Positions 52,601 through 63,323 are shown, counted from the first letter of the stretch. The stretch: DNA of 64,000 nt from Nectonema munidae (GCA_030549495.1 JAUIRK010001007.1:62001-126000); one strand, 5' to 3'. Made by a program: numbers and translations. Notes: a model not told the origin generated them from the letters alone.

Positions 52601-55450
52601 CTATTTCTCTTTCTCTGCTAAACTCAATCACTCAAGCTTTCTTGTCTTGTTTAAGCTCTTCTATCTCATTCAGCTCTCTTCTCTCCAGTGACGTAGCTAG
52701 GCTGGGGCATGAGGGGCCGTGCCCACACTCCTATGTACCGCATGGTGCCCCCATGCATCTTATTCAATATCAGTTTTTGAAAATTTCTCCAATGAAAGGA
52801 TCAAGAAAATATAAATAATGTTGCACAAGTTTTTTAAGTTTTTAAATTTTACCCCCCCCCCCCCCCTCCCAATCAACTTTTTCTGGCTACGCCACTGCTT
52901 CTCTCTAATTTGTATTTAGAGTCATTTTATTTTATCTCATTAGAAACTAGTTTTTAGCGGAATATAAGTTCAATATTTTCAGAACGTTTTTTTATGATAA
53001 CAATGTTCGGCTATTCAAATTATTCAGAGATTTTTGGTAAAAATTTAGTACCAAACATTTTGCAAAAATGAAAATTAGTGTTTTTAAATGAGAAAAATAG
53101 TTTTCAATCGTTACAATTTTATATCAATGAATATTGCCAGACTCGCGTTAAAAAATTTTTTTCAACAAAGGTTACTTAATCTTTTTCAGTACGTTTGTTA
53201 CATTTTGTAATAACTTTAATTTTTTCAAGTCAAGAAATTTTTTTCCAATAGCTATTTGGGAATTAATATTTTGACTAGCTATTCAGTTTAAAGGCAAAAA
53301 TACTACATTTGCTTAATATTTGAGCAGAGATATTTTTATAATGTTCGATTGTTAAATTTTGTAAGTAATACTGTACATAATTAATTAAAACATTTTTTTA
53401 AGAAAATTTGTCGATAATTATAATAAAAATATAATATCGAAACAGTTGTTTCAGTTGTTAAAAATGTACTTGATCTATTTATGACAGCTGTCAGAATTTT
53501 ATTTGTAGACACAAAGTCAAAAAACGCCATGATTTTCTTGTTCTCGTATACAATGATTTTTATGATCTATGTTAGTTTAAATGGTTTATTTATGATTTTG
53601 TATTCTTACTTTTTAGACTTAAATAATTTTATGAAAAGTGATTAAACTACCATTTTTTGTATATTATGATTCCTTACAAAATTTAAAAAATACAAGCGTT
53701 ACCAAATCACCTTATAACGGTTAGCTACTTCAACGTTGGTTTTGCTGCTTATAAAAACTTGAAAATATCAAATAAACTATCTCATTTTTTATGCCTCCTA
53801 TTATTTTGAAATTATTCTGAGAACAGACAGTTTCATTTTAAAATAGTGAAAATTGTTTTATTAGTTTATTTTGTCTTCTTTCTCTCTTATGTTAATTATG
53901 TAGCAAATTTTTCAATTTTGAGTAAAAGGTAAGGTAGTATGAACAAATTGGTATCGACGAGGAATCGAATCCAGAGGCTTCCGTGCTGAGTCCATCATCT
54001 CAACCAACCTGCCATGCCAGCCATAGAGTATGCGGTAGGGGATACGTCAAATTAGTTTTCAAAAAACTTAAGTTATGCTGTAAAAATTTTTAGTTTTTGT
54101 TGAAGCTCTATAATTTTTTCTGATAGACTTTTTTTCCTTAAAAGTTATAAAAGGCAAATCATTGAAAAATGTTAAAAGTTATTTTACTTTTTGTAGGGTG
54201 CACCAATCTTTTTTTCCTTAAAAGTTATAAAAGGCAAATCATTGAAAAATGTTAAAAGTTATTTTACTTTTTGTAGGGTGCACCAATTTAGCTTTTAAAT
54301 TATTTTTGAATGATGCTGGGAAAAATGAAGCAATGCAATCTTAATTTATTGTTTGGTTTTTGTTTTCACAATTTTATCTTTATTTTATACCCTTTTTTGA
54401 GAGTCTAACTAACTTACACTTATTCTTATACACTAAAAAGAATGAAAAAATTCTAATATCAAGTTTTCTAACGCTAAGCTAAATAGGGCGGGGGTTAAAG
54501 TTTACATTAAGCTTAATTAAGAATGAAATAGAATAGACAAGAGAGGAGTAGGAATTGAGAAAAATTTGTTGTCTTTTTTGAAAGACGCTTGAAAGTCTGC
54601 CTCTCCAATAATTTCGAGGATGTGCGCCCCTGAATCAATCACATTTTTTTCATATAAACATCGCAGGGTGTCTAGTAGACTCTTTGCCTTCAAACTACAT
54701 TCACTCATATAAACTTTCCAATCTTCAGTTATTTGTTTTCAGTTGTTTCCTCTATCAATCAAATATCCATTCATCAATTCCTGTAATGTACCTGGTAATT
54801 ACTCCATTTTCAAATGAAAAGCCTATTCCACCCCCCCCCCCCCTCTAATAATTTTGGATTATTTTAAACTAGTGTATATGCGATATGCAAATTTAATTAA
54901 AATATTTTCGTTGGAAGTATAGTATTTAAATTTCACCAACTTTGTAAAAAAAATATAAAGTAGTCTTATAAATTTAGGTATGCGCTGAATACACTTTATT
55001 TTAAAGGATTGCTTGAATATTTGGTCTCCTGTGGTATTTCAAGATCACTAATTTTGAAAATTGCAAAAAAAATTTGCCCCCAATAATTTTGAGGATGTGC
55101 GCCCCCGCAAGAAACGTGTTAGTGCTCTGAAAATTATGCCAAATCAGTCAACTCATTTTTTTTAAATATCAAGTTAGAATAGAAGTTGAAAAAAAAATCA
55201 TCAGATTATTCAAAAAATCAATAACGAATTTTTATAAATTCTAGGAAAAACATCTAATATTTGGTCTAAAAAACATTATTAGGAAAATTACAAAATTAAC
55301 TATGAAACAAATAATAGAAAACCGAAAGATAATAAAAAAATGCATCTTAAAAATAATAAGATTTAGAAATATTAAATTACCAATTTCAGAAAGATATGCT
55401 TCAAAATTTTCTCCCCCGTCTTTGAGAACATAAACACCAGTAATTTCCAT
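40635..55450 (-). CDS. FABP: Fatty-acid-binding protein gene, 4 exons, 133 residues
   Basis: Four small exons on the minus strand: 55450-55381, 44767-44595, 43697-43593 and 40688-40635. All joins use GT-AG, and phases agree (1, 0, 0). The coding lengths 70, 173, 105 and 54 bp match the ancestral FABP structure (about 73/173/102/51). The product is a cytosolic ten-stranded beta-barrel lipid carrier. Signature features are GVYVLKDGGENFEAYL at the start, LLRKAAVLLKPTF (helix-turn-helix lid), FKLNEEFDE, and the ligand-carboxylate motif R-x-Y in VVCTRMYAK near the C-terminus. Introns are about 10.6, 0.9 and 2.9 kb. Intron 1 is inflated by nested transposons. No breaks are seen, so the gene looks functional. 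Confidence 0.93.
40860..40988. mobile_element. piggyBac-like MITE in FABP intron 3
   Basis: TTAA at 40856-40859 and 40989-40992 flanks inverted termini CCCATTTACGGCCAATG and CCCATTTAAGGCCAAGC. Internal CGTCTGCGTTTTTTAGATATCG matches the element at 20759-20857. Confidence 0.72.
40993..42879. other. FABP intron 3, no further feature
   Basis: Intronic AT-rich sequence. Open frames here (41204-40989, 42290-42075, 42816-42592 on the minus strand) show no domain. Confidence 0.45.
42880..43052 (-). repeat. tRNA-derived SINE in FABP intron 3
   Basis: On the minus strand GTGCCCGTTGCATTGTGGTTAA gives an A-box, and TTTCTGGTTCGATTCTC gives a B-box about 35 bases later, followed by a TGTACCCGAAATAG body with an A/T run. 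The minus frame 43046-42843 is an accident of this repeat. Confidence 0.55.
43053..43592. other. FABP intron 3, 5' part
   Basis: AT-rich intronic sequence leading from the exon 3 donor; no feature seen. Confidence 0.45.
43593..43697 (-). CDS. FABP: FABP exon 3
   Basis: 105 bp, phase 0 at both ends, acceptor TTTTAG and donor GTT|GTAAGT. Encodes TTVTREGNTFIQVSKS and STIERHFDENGIKV, strands F-H of the barrel. Confidence 0.93.
43698..44594. other. FABP intron 2
   Basis: 897-bp intron with GT at 44594-44593 and AG at 43699-43698. No repeat or exon seen inside. The plus frame 43831-44055 is featureless. Confidence 0.6.
44595..44767 (-). CDS. FABP: FABP exon 2
   Basis: Exactly 173 bp. Acceptor TTTTAG at the right edge, donor AAG|GTAAAT at 44594-44593. 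Encodes VSYLLRKAAVLLKP through EGDTWTWKT and FKLNEEFDEKRADETMCK: the lid, beta strands C-E and the FDE motif. Confidence 0.95.
45462..45850 (+). pseudogene. hAT transposase C-terminal fragment
   Basis: Reading 45462-45695 and then another frame to the TGA at 45848-45850 gives the hAT C-terminal dimerisation domain, with FWQQNK, YLAIPASSAPVERVFS and RPDRCRLSD motifs. The BED zinc finger and catalytic core are absent. Confidence 0.8.
45976..48549 (+). mobile_element. Penelope-like element with ~255-bp inverted repeats
   Basis: The ends (45976-46227 and 48292-48549) are near-identical inverted repeats that differ by a 6-bp GTGAAA indel and a few bases. Between them lies Penelope coding sequence on the plus strand: TADKGNAFVILD, YGLRKVHKE, SYDIESLFTSIP, GTAMGNPLSGIMANL and VRYVDDILA of the reverse transcriptase, then a GIY-YIG endonuclease (CDSCTSTYIGRTLRPLKYRI). 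The coding region is broken in about two places. The near-identity of the repeats suggests a fairly recent insertion. It sits inside the hAT element at 44872-48704. Confidence 0.9.
48713..51329. other. FABP intron 1, no gene recognised
   Basis: AT-rich intronic sequence. 49960-50160 is less AT-biased, with a GGGGTGAAAGCCC hairpin-like segment, but I cannot assign it. Open frames at 50153-50598 are featureless. Confidence 0.4.
51330..51460. mobile_element. Possible hAT terminal fragment
   Basis: CTAGGGTTGAGCATAAATTAG followed by repeated CGATTAATCGG and GGAATCG/CGATTCCG motifs resembles the subterminal end of a non-autonomous hAT element. A GAATCGGAGTAGGAGTC stretch near 52125 could be the far end, but no target duplication is visible. 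Confidence 0.3.
51520..51640 (+). repeat. Decayed tRNA-derived SINE-like repeat
   Basis: GTGTGGGTTGTTAGAATGCTG resembles an A-box region, and TCTTGGGTTTTAGTTCT a degraded B-box at the usual spacing, followed by CTCTTGTCGAGGCAAATTACCC. Weak. Confidence 0.35.
51641..52677. other. FABP intron 1, no feature
   Basis: AT-rich intronic sequence with no supported element. Confidence 0.4.
52686..52897. mobile_element. Non-autonomous hAT MITE, perfect TSD
   Basis: Inverted termini CAGTGACGTAGCTAG and CAGTGGCGTAGCCAG. A perfect 8-bp duplication CTTCTCTC at 52678-52685 and 52898-52905 proves hAT-type insertion. 212 bp, with a C run near 52851-52866 and no coding capacity. The open frame 52492-52818 runs into it by chance. 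Confidence 0.92.
52906..53460. other. FABP intron 1, no feature
   Basis: AT-rich intronic sequence with no supported element. Confidence 0.4.
53938..54035 (-). repeat. tRNA-derived SINE head inside D1
   Basis: Minus strand: GGCATGGCAGGTTGGTTGAGATGATGG (shown here only as a tRNA-like A-box region) and a B-box GGATTCGATTCC at standard spacing. D2 keeps its A-box half at about 58550-58605. Confidence 0.5.
54128..54287 (+). repeat. Perfect 80-bp tandem duplication
   Basis: 54128-54207 and 54208-54287 are identical 80-bp units, beginning CTTTTTTTCCTTAAAAG and ending GGGTGCACCAAT. The homologous D2 copy has a single unit, so this duplication arose after D1 and D2 separated. Confidence 0.95.
55381..55450 (-). 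CDS. FABP: FABP exon 1
   Basis: Encodes MEITGVYVLKDGGENFEAY plus LSEI and the first base of a glycine codon, then donor G|GTAATT at 55380. The split glycine is completed by GT at the start of exon 2. This phase-1 break at the IG/VS position is the conserved first FABP intron site. Confidence 0.9.
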
Positions 55451-56479
55451 TTTAAGATTGGATTAATTTAAGATTTCAAAAATAAATTTATTTTATAATC
55501 TTTTTAAGTAAACCGATTATCCCCAAACCAATACTTAAAAGTGAAAATAAATTATTTACAAAAGTGAAAATAAATTATTTACAAATGTGAAATAATAAAG
55601 CTAAATGAAAGTTGTAAGAAATTTATTGTTAAGAAATGATAAAAATGGTAATAAAAAAAGAAATCCAAACAACAATTGAATAAACTAAATCGTATATCTT
55701 ATATTTCTGAGCTAGGTAGAGGATTAAATTTTAAAAATGAATATATATTTTATAGAAAAGTCGAATAAGGATCTATTGATTAATCTTGATTATGAGAATT
55801 TCTCATGTTGATGAAGGCTTAAAGAAATATATTCGGGTATTGATAATGAATAAGGATGTTCTAAAAATGCTTTCAACGTAATCGCGTACACGTATTAAAG
55901 TGATAGTTTCGTAATAGAATTTACTCATAAGGCATGAACATTGTCTAAATTCAGTAAAGTAAAAATTTATCTTAGCAATTGATGAAATGCATATAAGAGA
56001 TTAGGATGGTTGAAATTTATTGGAAGGGGGTGAGATTGGAGGGGAGTTCCCTATATATGCCTATAAACTAGATTTGCTATATATCTAGGTTTTCCGTGAT
56101 TTTCTTTGTTTTTCCAACAAGGGAAGCCTCTCCGATTTAGAAGTATCCTGGTTTTTTATTAATCAATTTTATAGCTCTAAAATAGTAGTTTATACAAATT
56201 TAAATCTAAATAAAATTGATTATCTATTTTTAACGCAAAAATTCTTCTCCTTCTTTTAGAGTATTTTTCTTAATAATTAATTTAGTGGGGAATAAAAATA
56301 TTTGATCAAATTTAAGTTAATTTTAAAACAATCAAACAAAAGATAATATTTTAGTGCTTTGGTCACCAAAAAATATAATGATATATATATATATTCACAA
56401 AATATAAAACATAATCACATAATTTACAATCCTGAAAAAGGTAATAGCCAAAATGGCCGTCATCTAGATTTTTCCAGAT
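55451..56479. other. 5' flank of the FABP gene
   Basis: Upstream of the FABP start. It contains a local AAAGTGAAAATAAATTATTTAC tandem at 55537-55580 and a (TA)n run at 56380-56392. No clear TATA box. Confidence 0.4.
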
Positions 56480-56810
56480 ATATTTTTCACTCATATAAAA
56501 CTCTCAGACTTTCAGTTATTTGTTTTCTCTATCAATCAAATATCCTTTCATCAATTCCTATAATGTGCCTGGTAGACTACTTCATTTTCAAATGAAAAGC
56601 CTATTCCAAAAAAGAAAGAAAGAAGGAGCTATATATAAATAAGTCCTCATTCATTGTGACTTTAAGCTTAATTTTACATTAAGCTTAATTAAGAATGAAA
56701 CAGAATAGGCAAGAGAGGAGTAGGAACTCAGAAAAATTTGTTGTCTTTTTTGGAAGACGCTTGAAAGTCCAATAATCTCCAATAATTTAAAGGATGTGCG
56801 ACCCTGAACA
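56480..56810 (+). repeat. Partial copy D3 of the duplication, segments permuted
   Basis: 56480-56610 matches 54699-54830, and 56620-56810 matches 59222-59425. The order is the reverse of that in D2, as expected if D3 spans the junction between two head-to-tail units. Confidence 0.7.
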
Positions 56811-57959
56811 ATATCTTATAACAATATCATCAACATAATAAATAAATCCAAGGCTCATCAAAAGAAAATGTTGTAATATGAATTCTTCTGGAATGAATAA
56901 ACTTACTTATACGTATAAGATATCTTTTGATAACTTATTGTCTTACTTTAGGTTTGATAATCTTTAGACGGAAGATCTCGCCCCATCTGTTTGAAAAATT
57001 TGACTATGGTAAGAGTACCAAACTTAAAAGAAATATGGAAAGTTCTAATGGAAATTCTTTAGCGGTGTTATTTAGTATAAAATGGCTGAAGTCATTCAAG
57101 GATAAAGCTAGAATTTGGTTACACCCTGGTTAGAAAACTCCACCGTTAAACTGACAGATTTTATCTTTTCGAGTCATGTTTTCATTGAGTTTAATACAAC
57201 GATTGCCTCCAGTAGAGCTTTTTTAACTGGCAAATATATTTTGAATGCCACGAGAAAACACCCCCGTCTAATAAAACCTCAGCATGTTACTTTTCAAGGG
57301 TAATAAGTATCTCCCATGAGGAAAGAATTGAATGATCTCCATATCATAATTTTTTTTTAATTTTTCTGGCTACTTAATTAATAAAAAAATTTAGTTTAAA
57401 ACTAACATTTTTTTGGCTTAAGTGTTTTTACTAATTTTTTAATCTATGGCTAAAAAAAGAAGTGTAGCTGTTTTAATAACTCTTTTAACTTTTAAGTGTT
57501 TTCTTCAAAAAGCCACAATTGAAATGATTTTGTAACATTTTATTTATTTATTTATTTTAGAAAAAAGAATTATAAAAATAATCTGAAATATAAAAAGAAG
57601 TTATTTTTTCAAAATAACATTTTGATAAAAATACTTTCAAAGGAATGAATTAAAACAATTTACAGAAGATGACTGGGTTGAAAAAATTTCGAAAATGCTG
57701 AAAGGAGAATAAAATTTGAATGAAATAAAGATGTCCAGTTTGGTGAGTGAAGGCTGAACACATAATGTGTTGTATCGGATGCTGAAGTTCCTGGCCCCGA
57801 ACACATGGATAATGAAAGAATAAAAACTAATTAAGACAAGGATATTAAAAATAAGCGATAGGAATTACAATCAAGTCACAGCCAGATAAGATTTAAAATT
57901 GTATTATTTATAAATAAAATTATATGTACACTATGGATTTAGGAAAAAAAGATAAGATA
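56811..57959. other. No gene recognised
   Basis: AT-rich; open frames at 56927-57133 and 57115-57303 show no domain. Confidence 0.4.
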
Positions 57960-58200
57960 AGTTTAATTTGCCAAATTGGTAAGGGCATGTTTTAAGAAAG
58001 AAGCAACAAGATGTGGTGGGCCAAGCTCTGGAAAAAGAAGTAGATGGAAAAAAAGCAGAGGCAGACAACGAAAGAGATGGAGGGGTGGGCTGAAGGAGCG
58101 ACTGCAAAAGCTTGGACTAAACGAAGACGACGCTCAACAGAGAGATGTAGAGACAGCGGATCTTAGTCACCGACCCGCAACTTTGGGATAAGATGTAGAC
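57960..58200 (+). mobile_element. LINE C-terminal fragment
   Basis: Encodes RGRQRKRWRGGLKERLQKLGL, then DDAQQRDVETA and HRPATLG. This resembles the GRPRKRWxDxVxxDLxxLGx ... DRxxWR ... DPATLG tail common to RTE-like and related LINE reverse transcriptases. No 3' tail repeat or duplication seen. Confidence 0.45.
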
Positions 58201-58344
58201 AAAGAAGTCGAATTTGCCAAATGAGTCAAGCGTCAGAGATACAACCTATTCGTGTACCTATAGATATAAGCGGAGTTCAAAGTTGAAAGTATAACTGTAC
58301 AATACATATGTTTGCAAAACTTTGTTACATCGATATGCATGTTT

Positions 58345-59900
58345 ATTTTAAATATACTTGATCTATTTATGACAGCTGTCAGAATTTTATTTGTAGGCAG
58401 AAATAGTCAAAAAACGCGATGATTTTCTCATTCTTGTATACTATGATTTTTATGATTTATGTTAGTTTAAATAGTTTTTTTTTATGATTTTGTGTTCTTA
58501 GACTTAAATAATTTTATGAAAAGTGATTAAACTACCATTTTTTTATCCAGAGGCTTCCGTGCTAAGTTCATCATCTCAACGAACTTGCCATGCCACCCAT
58601 AGAGTATGCTGTAGGGGATACGTCAAATTAGTTTTCAAAAAACTTAAGTTATGCTGTAAAATTTTTTAGTTTTTGTTGAAACTCTATAACTTTTTCTGAT
58701 AGAGTTTTTTTCCTTAAAAGTTATTATAAATGGCAAATCATTGCAAAATGTTAAAAGTTATTTTACTTTTTGTAGATTTTTGTATTGCACCAATTTTTTA
58801 AACTATTTTTGAATGATGCTGGGAAAAATTAAGTAATGCAATCTTAATATATTGTTTGATTTTTGTTTGCACAATTTTATCTTTATTTTATATCTTTTTT
58901 TGAGAGTCTAACTAACTTACACTTATTCTTATACACTAAAAAGAATGGAAAAATTCTAATACCAAGTTTTCTAATTTTGGTTCTGTTTTACATTTTTGAT
59001 AGAAAGTACCTCAGAAAAGTTATGTAATTTAGATGTGTTTTTTTTTAATTTATTTTTCTCAATAAAACATTTTTTCATTTTTTAGGAAAAAGAAATAGAA
59101 CAACTGAAAATTAATTAATGATTTTTTTCATTCAATAAAATTTCTAATTTTTTTGTTATTAATTGATCTTTACCCCTTTTCTACACATAATTTGGAGATT
59201 GTGTGCATCTATTTGAAGTGAGAAAGAAGGAGCTATATATAATTCTTCATTCATTGTTGACGTTAAGCTTAATAGGGCGGGGGATAAAGTTTACATTAAG
59301 CTTAATTAAGAATGAAATAGAAGAGACAAGAGAGGAGTAGGAATTCAGAAAAATTTGTTGTCTTTTTTGAAAGACGCTTGAAAGTCCACCCCTCCAATAA
59401 TTTTAAGGATGTGCGCTCCTGAATCAATCACATTTTTTTTTCCATATAAACATCGTCGGGTGTCTAGTAGACTCTTTTCCTTCAGACTACATTCACTCAT
59501 ATAAAACTCTCCAACCTTCATTTATTTGTTTTCAGTTGTTTTCTCTATCAATCAAATATCCTTTCATCAATTCCTGTGATGCTCCTGATAGACTACTTCA
59601 TTTTCAAATGAAAAGCCTATTCGCCCCCTCCAACAATTTTGGATTTTTTTAAACTAGGGCATATGCAATATGCAAATTTAATTAAAATATTTTCGATGAA
59701 AGTATAGTATTTAAATTTCACCAATTTTGTAAAAAAAATATAAAGTAGTCTTATAAATTTAGGTATGCGCTGAATACATTCTATTTTAAAGGATTGCTTG
59801 AATATTTGGTCTCCCGAGGTATTCGAGAGCAGTAACTTTGAAAATTGCAACAAAAAAAATGCGCCCAATAATTTTGAGGATGTGCGTCCCTGCAGCAAAT
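58345..59900 (+). repeat. 1.6-kb direct duplication, copy D2
   Basis: Partner of 53461-55115, about 4.9 kb away. It includes 58976-59260, absent from D1, and ends GAGGATGTGCGTCCCTG. Contains no gene; the minus frame 59898-59617 is a repeat artefact. Confidence 0.8.
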
Positions 59901-60089
59901 ATTGATTTTTGTCCCCTATAAAGTATTGGCAGTACTAAATTCTGATAAATAGGATGATGTGATGCAATTAAACATGTTACCTTGAAAAATTTTATATAAG
60001 TCAGAGTTGACGATAAGGCGAGTAAATCAACTTAGGAAGAATACGATATACTACAGAAACGCATAAAACATCTAAAGTAAACAAACGAA

Positions 60090-60440
60090 CAATCACATCC
60101 TCACCGCATTAGAAGAAGACTAGCTCAACTTCGTACCAACAAACTCAATGAATACATGCACAAAATCTCACCAGACACTCACCCCACACCAGAGTGCCCA
60201 GTGTGCAATTACCACACACACACGCATACAGGGCACAACCCACTACTTTATACGCGGATAAATGAAAACCAATCTGAGAACGGAGGTTTGACTTAATCCT
60301 GTAAGACTGGTCGGGTGGCTGTTAAAATGGTCCGCGAAACTTAGATGGAGTGTGGAAATGGCGTCTGTGCTCAATTGTCCGCTGTCATCATATTGCCATA
60401 TCGACAAAAGAGTTAGGCCGACAACAACAACAAAAAAAAG
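60090..60440 (+). mobile_element. LINE 3' end with (CAA)n tail
   Basis: One frame reads RRRLAQLRTNKLNEYMHKI then PTPECPVCNYHTHT and TGHNPLL, the zinc-knuckle-like C-terminus (CPxC ... H) found at the end of I/Jockey-type LINE ORF2 proteins. The tail GAGTTAGGCCGACAACAAC runs into CAA and A repeats at 60420-60439. 5' truncated and decayed. Confidence 0.65.
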
Positions 60441-61061
60441 TAATTAAAGGCAGTTTAAATCACAAAAAATTGAAGAAAGATAAAAAAATAAATTCCGTTA
60501 ATTTTTTTTCTAGTTTAAGTTAAAATTTTTTTTATGTACTCAAATAAAACTTGTCTTTTTCACCTCACGTATGAGCCTTAATAGATATGTCCCAAAATAT
60601 GACATTTGAAAATATCTCCAAACAATTCGCTCAGTTATTTCCATTGTATTTGAGTTTTTTAAATACTTTTATTAATATTCTTGTATTAAGTACATATACC
60701 ACAAGTCAAACACGCGACAACAGCAAGACTAAGCTATCTTCAAAAAAAATTCTATGAAAGTTAAAGAAGGTATTAAAATCAAATAATTTATTTGTACCAA
60801 GTTTAACAAAAAAAACTTGCATAGATAAAAGTTATGGTAAGAAGGAAGAGACACCCGTTTTTCTCTTATGCATAAGTTAAAATAATGTTTTTTTTGAAAT
60901 CATGATCATCATTATTACTAAATCATGTTTAAATGGAGAATTGGCTTGAAAAAATTGCACAAAAGTAAGTAAATCATCATCACATATGGTAGAAAGAAGA
61001 CTTGATTAAATGCATTGTATCATATAATATGCGTGAATTTGCAAGTATTGGTGCATGACTT
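60441..61061. other. 3' flank of the ILK gene
   Basis: AT-rich sequence downstream of the ILK stop codon; no canonical AATAAA close by. Confidence 0.4.
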
Positions 61062-61262
61062 TCAGTAAATATTTGATATACACGACGTAGACATGGCGTT
61101 GTTGTTGTTTTGCGACATTTGGATTTTCTTGAGAATCGGAATAATCATCTCGAAAGTTGGTCGTTTGCCAGCTGTTTCATTCAAGCAAATCTTAATCAGC
61201 TTTTGAAAGTGGAGATCATTCACATGAGTGACGAAATCGGGGGTGGCGTTTTTCAAGGCAAT
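61062..61262 (-). CDS. ILK: ILK terminal exon
   Basis: 201 bp including the stop. Acceptor AAATTAG|ATT at 61264-61263. Encodes the final helices with KRPTFEMIIPILKKIQ and a polar tail slightly longer than in vertebrate ILK. Confidence 0.87.
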   Translation of the reverse strand: MALKNATPDFVTHVNDLHFQKLIKICLNETAGKRPTFEMIIPILKKIQMSQNNNNAMSTSCISNIY

Positions 61263-63323
61263 CTAATTTAGATAAAAATTGGCACACGTTTAAAAAAATT
61301 GATTCATTTGAGTCTTTTTGAGAGTTATGAAAAAATATGAAAAACATGTAAATTCAAAATGTTATATAAAGAAGAAGAGAGGTTTAATGGTATAAATTGA
61401 AGATCGCATTGTTAAATATGAAACAAAATGATATCGCACACAGAATACAATAATATGACTTTCAAGGGGTGCTTAAAAATAAAGAAAAATTAAACATATA
61501 AGGGTTTCAGAAAAAAGAATGGTAGGCAAGTGATTCAACTCTTAGACTATAAACTTTAATTTTGTTCAAAACAAAATTCAATTAGTCTAAATTACTTCCA
61601 CTTACTCAACAAGCTATAAAAACAATTCAAAAATTAAAAAGGTTAAACTTTTTAAGATATCCTAAAAAGTAGTTCAGATTACCACATTTGAAAGTAACAA
61701 AATAAATAACTAGCAAATTTGCAAACTAATTTAGAGTGTCATTGAACACGTATGATCCAGAAAACATCAGGCCACATCAAGTAATTTGGCATAAAATGAG
61801 CGTGGAATCAAGAAGCCTGTCTGCAAAACAGAAAGCACCAAATTTTGAGTGCGTTGCAGAAATAATTCTCGTATCAAGAATACTCACATATTATTTGTAG
61901 CGACCAAAATTTGTCTAGAACTTACAAACAAATAAGCTAACAAATTTAAAATCTTTTTTTTGTGTTGAAAAGATAAACATTAAAAAAAGTTTATTTATAA
62001 ATAAAATTTCATGCTATTTGACCTTTATTACCAAAATAATATAGAATTTACCTTTAAGCAACGAAATATCTCAGCATTAAGGAAAATAATTGAACAAAAA
62101 AATCATAGATAGAAAATGGATTTGAAATCAAAATAAATTTTGCATTCAACAAGTTGTGTAGAGAGAAGATACAAGGAGGATATTGAAGTTCGTGACAAAA
62201 AAATAAATAATAAATTTATCTTATAATAATCATAGGATAATACAGTGTTAGAAGAATTCGGTTCTGGAAAAAGTAAAATGTGTGTTTCTTAGTATAATTT
62301 GCAATTAAAAAAATAATTACTTAAATACTAAACTTTTTTCAAACACTTATTATCTTTTAGAGCAGGGATCACCAAACATATCTTTTCTTGAAGCGGGCCG
62401 AATTACCGAAAATTTAAAAAACGCGGACCGAAATATTGAAAAGTTAAAAATCAGATTCATCACATTCTGACGGCAACAGTTCAAAACTTTTTTTGTTTAG
62501 CTTTTTATATAGAGTTAGGGAATAGGTAATAAGTAATGAGAAAATGATATGCTTTAATCAATTAAACCAGTCGTTCCCAACCGGTGTGCACCTGGCACAT
62601 AGGGGTGTCGTAAAATACGTTGAAGGTGCGGGTAAGTAATCTTTATTCATCTGAATTCCTCTTCTGCACTTGTATGTATAAAATTTTTGCTATTGCTGTA
62701 GTAAAAAGTTGGATAGTAGTGATCATTATATTTTATATTAAAAGTAGAAAGATTTTGTCATGGTTGCTTTTATTTTGGGGAACGATTGAAGCAAACTCTT
62801 TTAGAATAATATTTAAAATTTTAATGACAAACGAAAAGGCAAATTTTGTGAAAAGTAAAAAATACTTTAAAGTTCCTGCTTCAAGAAAATTTAAATTAAA
62901 AAATATTTGAATGGCACTCCCAAAACTTTTGTTCCCTCATTTATTACTGAAGGAAAATGAGTGCTGATCATTCATGAGGCGTAGCAAATGCCTTCCTTAT
63001 TTGGGTGTTTAAATTTCCGCTTCTGCTACATATGCTAAAATTTCCTTTAGCTCCGATCTGCACCTCTCATTTAAACCGTGTAAAAGTGTAACTCACGTGA
63101 AGGGTGTTTTTATTCAAAATGGAAAATATATTTAAAAGAGCGAGACAAGGCGGTTGAATAAAACGAGTGACATTGTGTGTGCGTGTATATACCTGCATCC
63201 CGATTTGAAGAGCTGATGAGTTTGGGAAAGGAACTTTACGTGTAAATATTTCGTACAATAGGATTCCGAAACTCCACATATCTGCTGCTTTCACTGCGAC
63301 ATTTTCTTTTTGAAACTTCAATA
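61062..63323 (-). CDS. ILK: Integrin-linked kinase, last two exons (partial)
   Basis: Two minus-strand exons, 63323-63193 and 61262-61062, encode the C-terminal lobe of ILK. The first reads LKFQKENVAVKAADMWSFGI, then LLYEIFTRKVPFP and LQIGMQ. The second reads IALKNATPDFVTHV, LIKICLNETAGKRPTFEMI and PILKKIQ. These align with human ILK ([26 protein letters not shown] ... IGMKV ... [26 protein letters not shown]). ILK is a pseudokinase scaffold that joins integrin tails, PINCH and parvin at adhesions. The ankyrin repeats and N-lobe lie past the right edge. The join CAG|ATT is phase 0; the intron is about 1.9 kb. Confidence 0.88.
61263..63192. other. ILK intron with two hAT-type ends
   Basis: The intron holds CAGGGATCACCAAAC with AGCGGGCCGAA (from 62363) and CAGTCGTTCCCAACCGGTGTG (from 62568). 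Both resemble left termini of hAT elements. Neither has a visible partner or target duplication. The open frame 62620-62910 is unrecognised. Confidence 0.55.
63193..63323 (-). CDS. ILK: ILK penultimate exon
   Basis: 131 bp. Acceptor AAAACAG at the right edge (entry phase 1: TA completes a split codon), donor CAG|GTATAT at 63192-63191. It carries the helix-F region ADMWSFG and the activation-loop end. Confidence 0.86.

Larger units (their letters stand above)
53461..55115 (+). repeat. 1.6-kb direct duplication, copy D1
   Basis: Matches 58345-59900 in the same orientation, from CTTGATCTATTTATGACAGC to GAGGATGTGCGCCCCCG. Relative to D2 it has about 315 bp extra (53661-53975, including the SINE head), an 80-bp tandem duplication, and lacks about 285 bp (58976-59260). 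Two CCAATAATTTnGAGGATGTGCGCCCC blocks (54607 and 55079) look like the CAGGGGCGCACATCC terminus of a hAT-type element. D1 ends about 265 bp from FABP exon 1. Confidence 0.8.
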
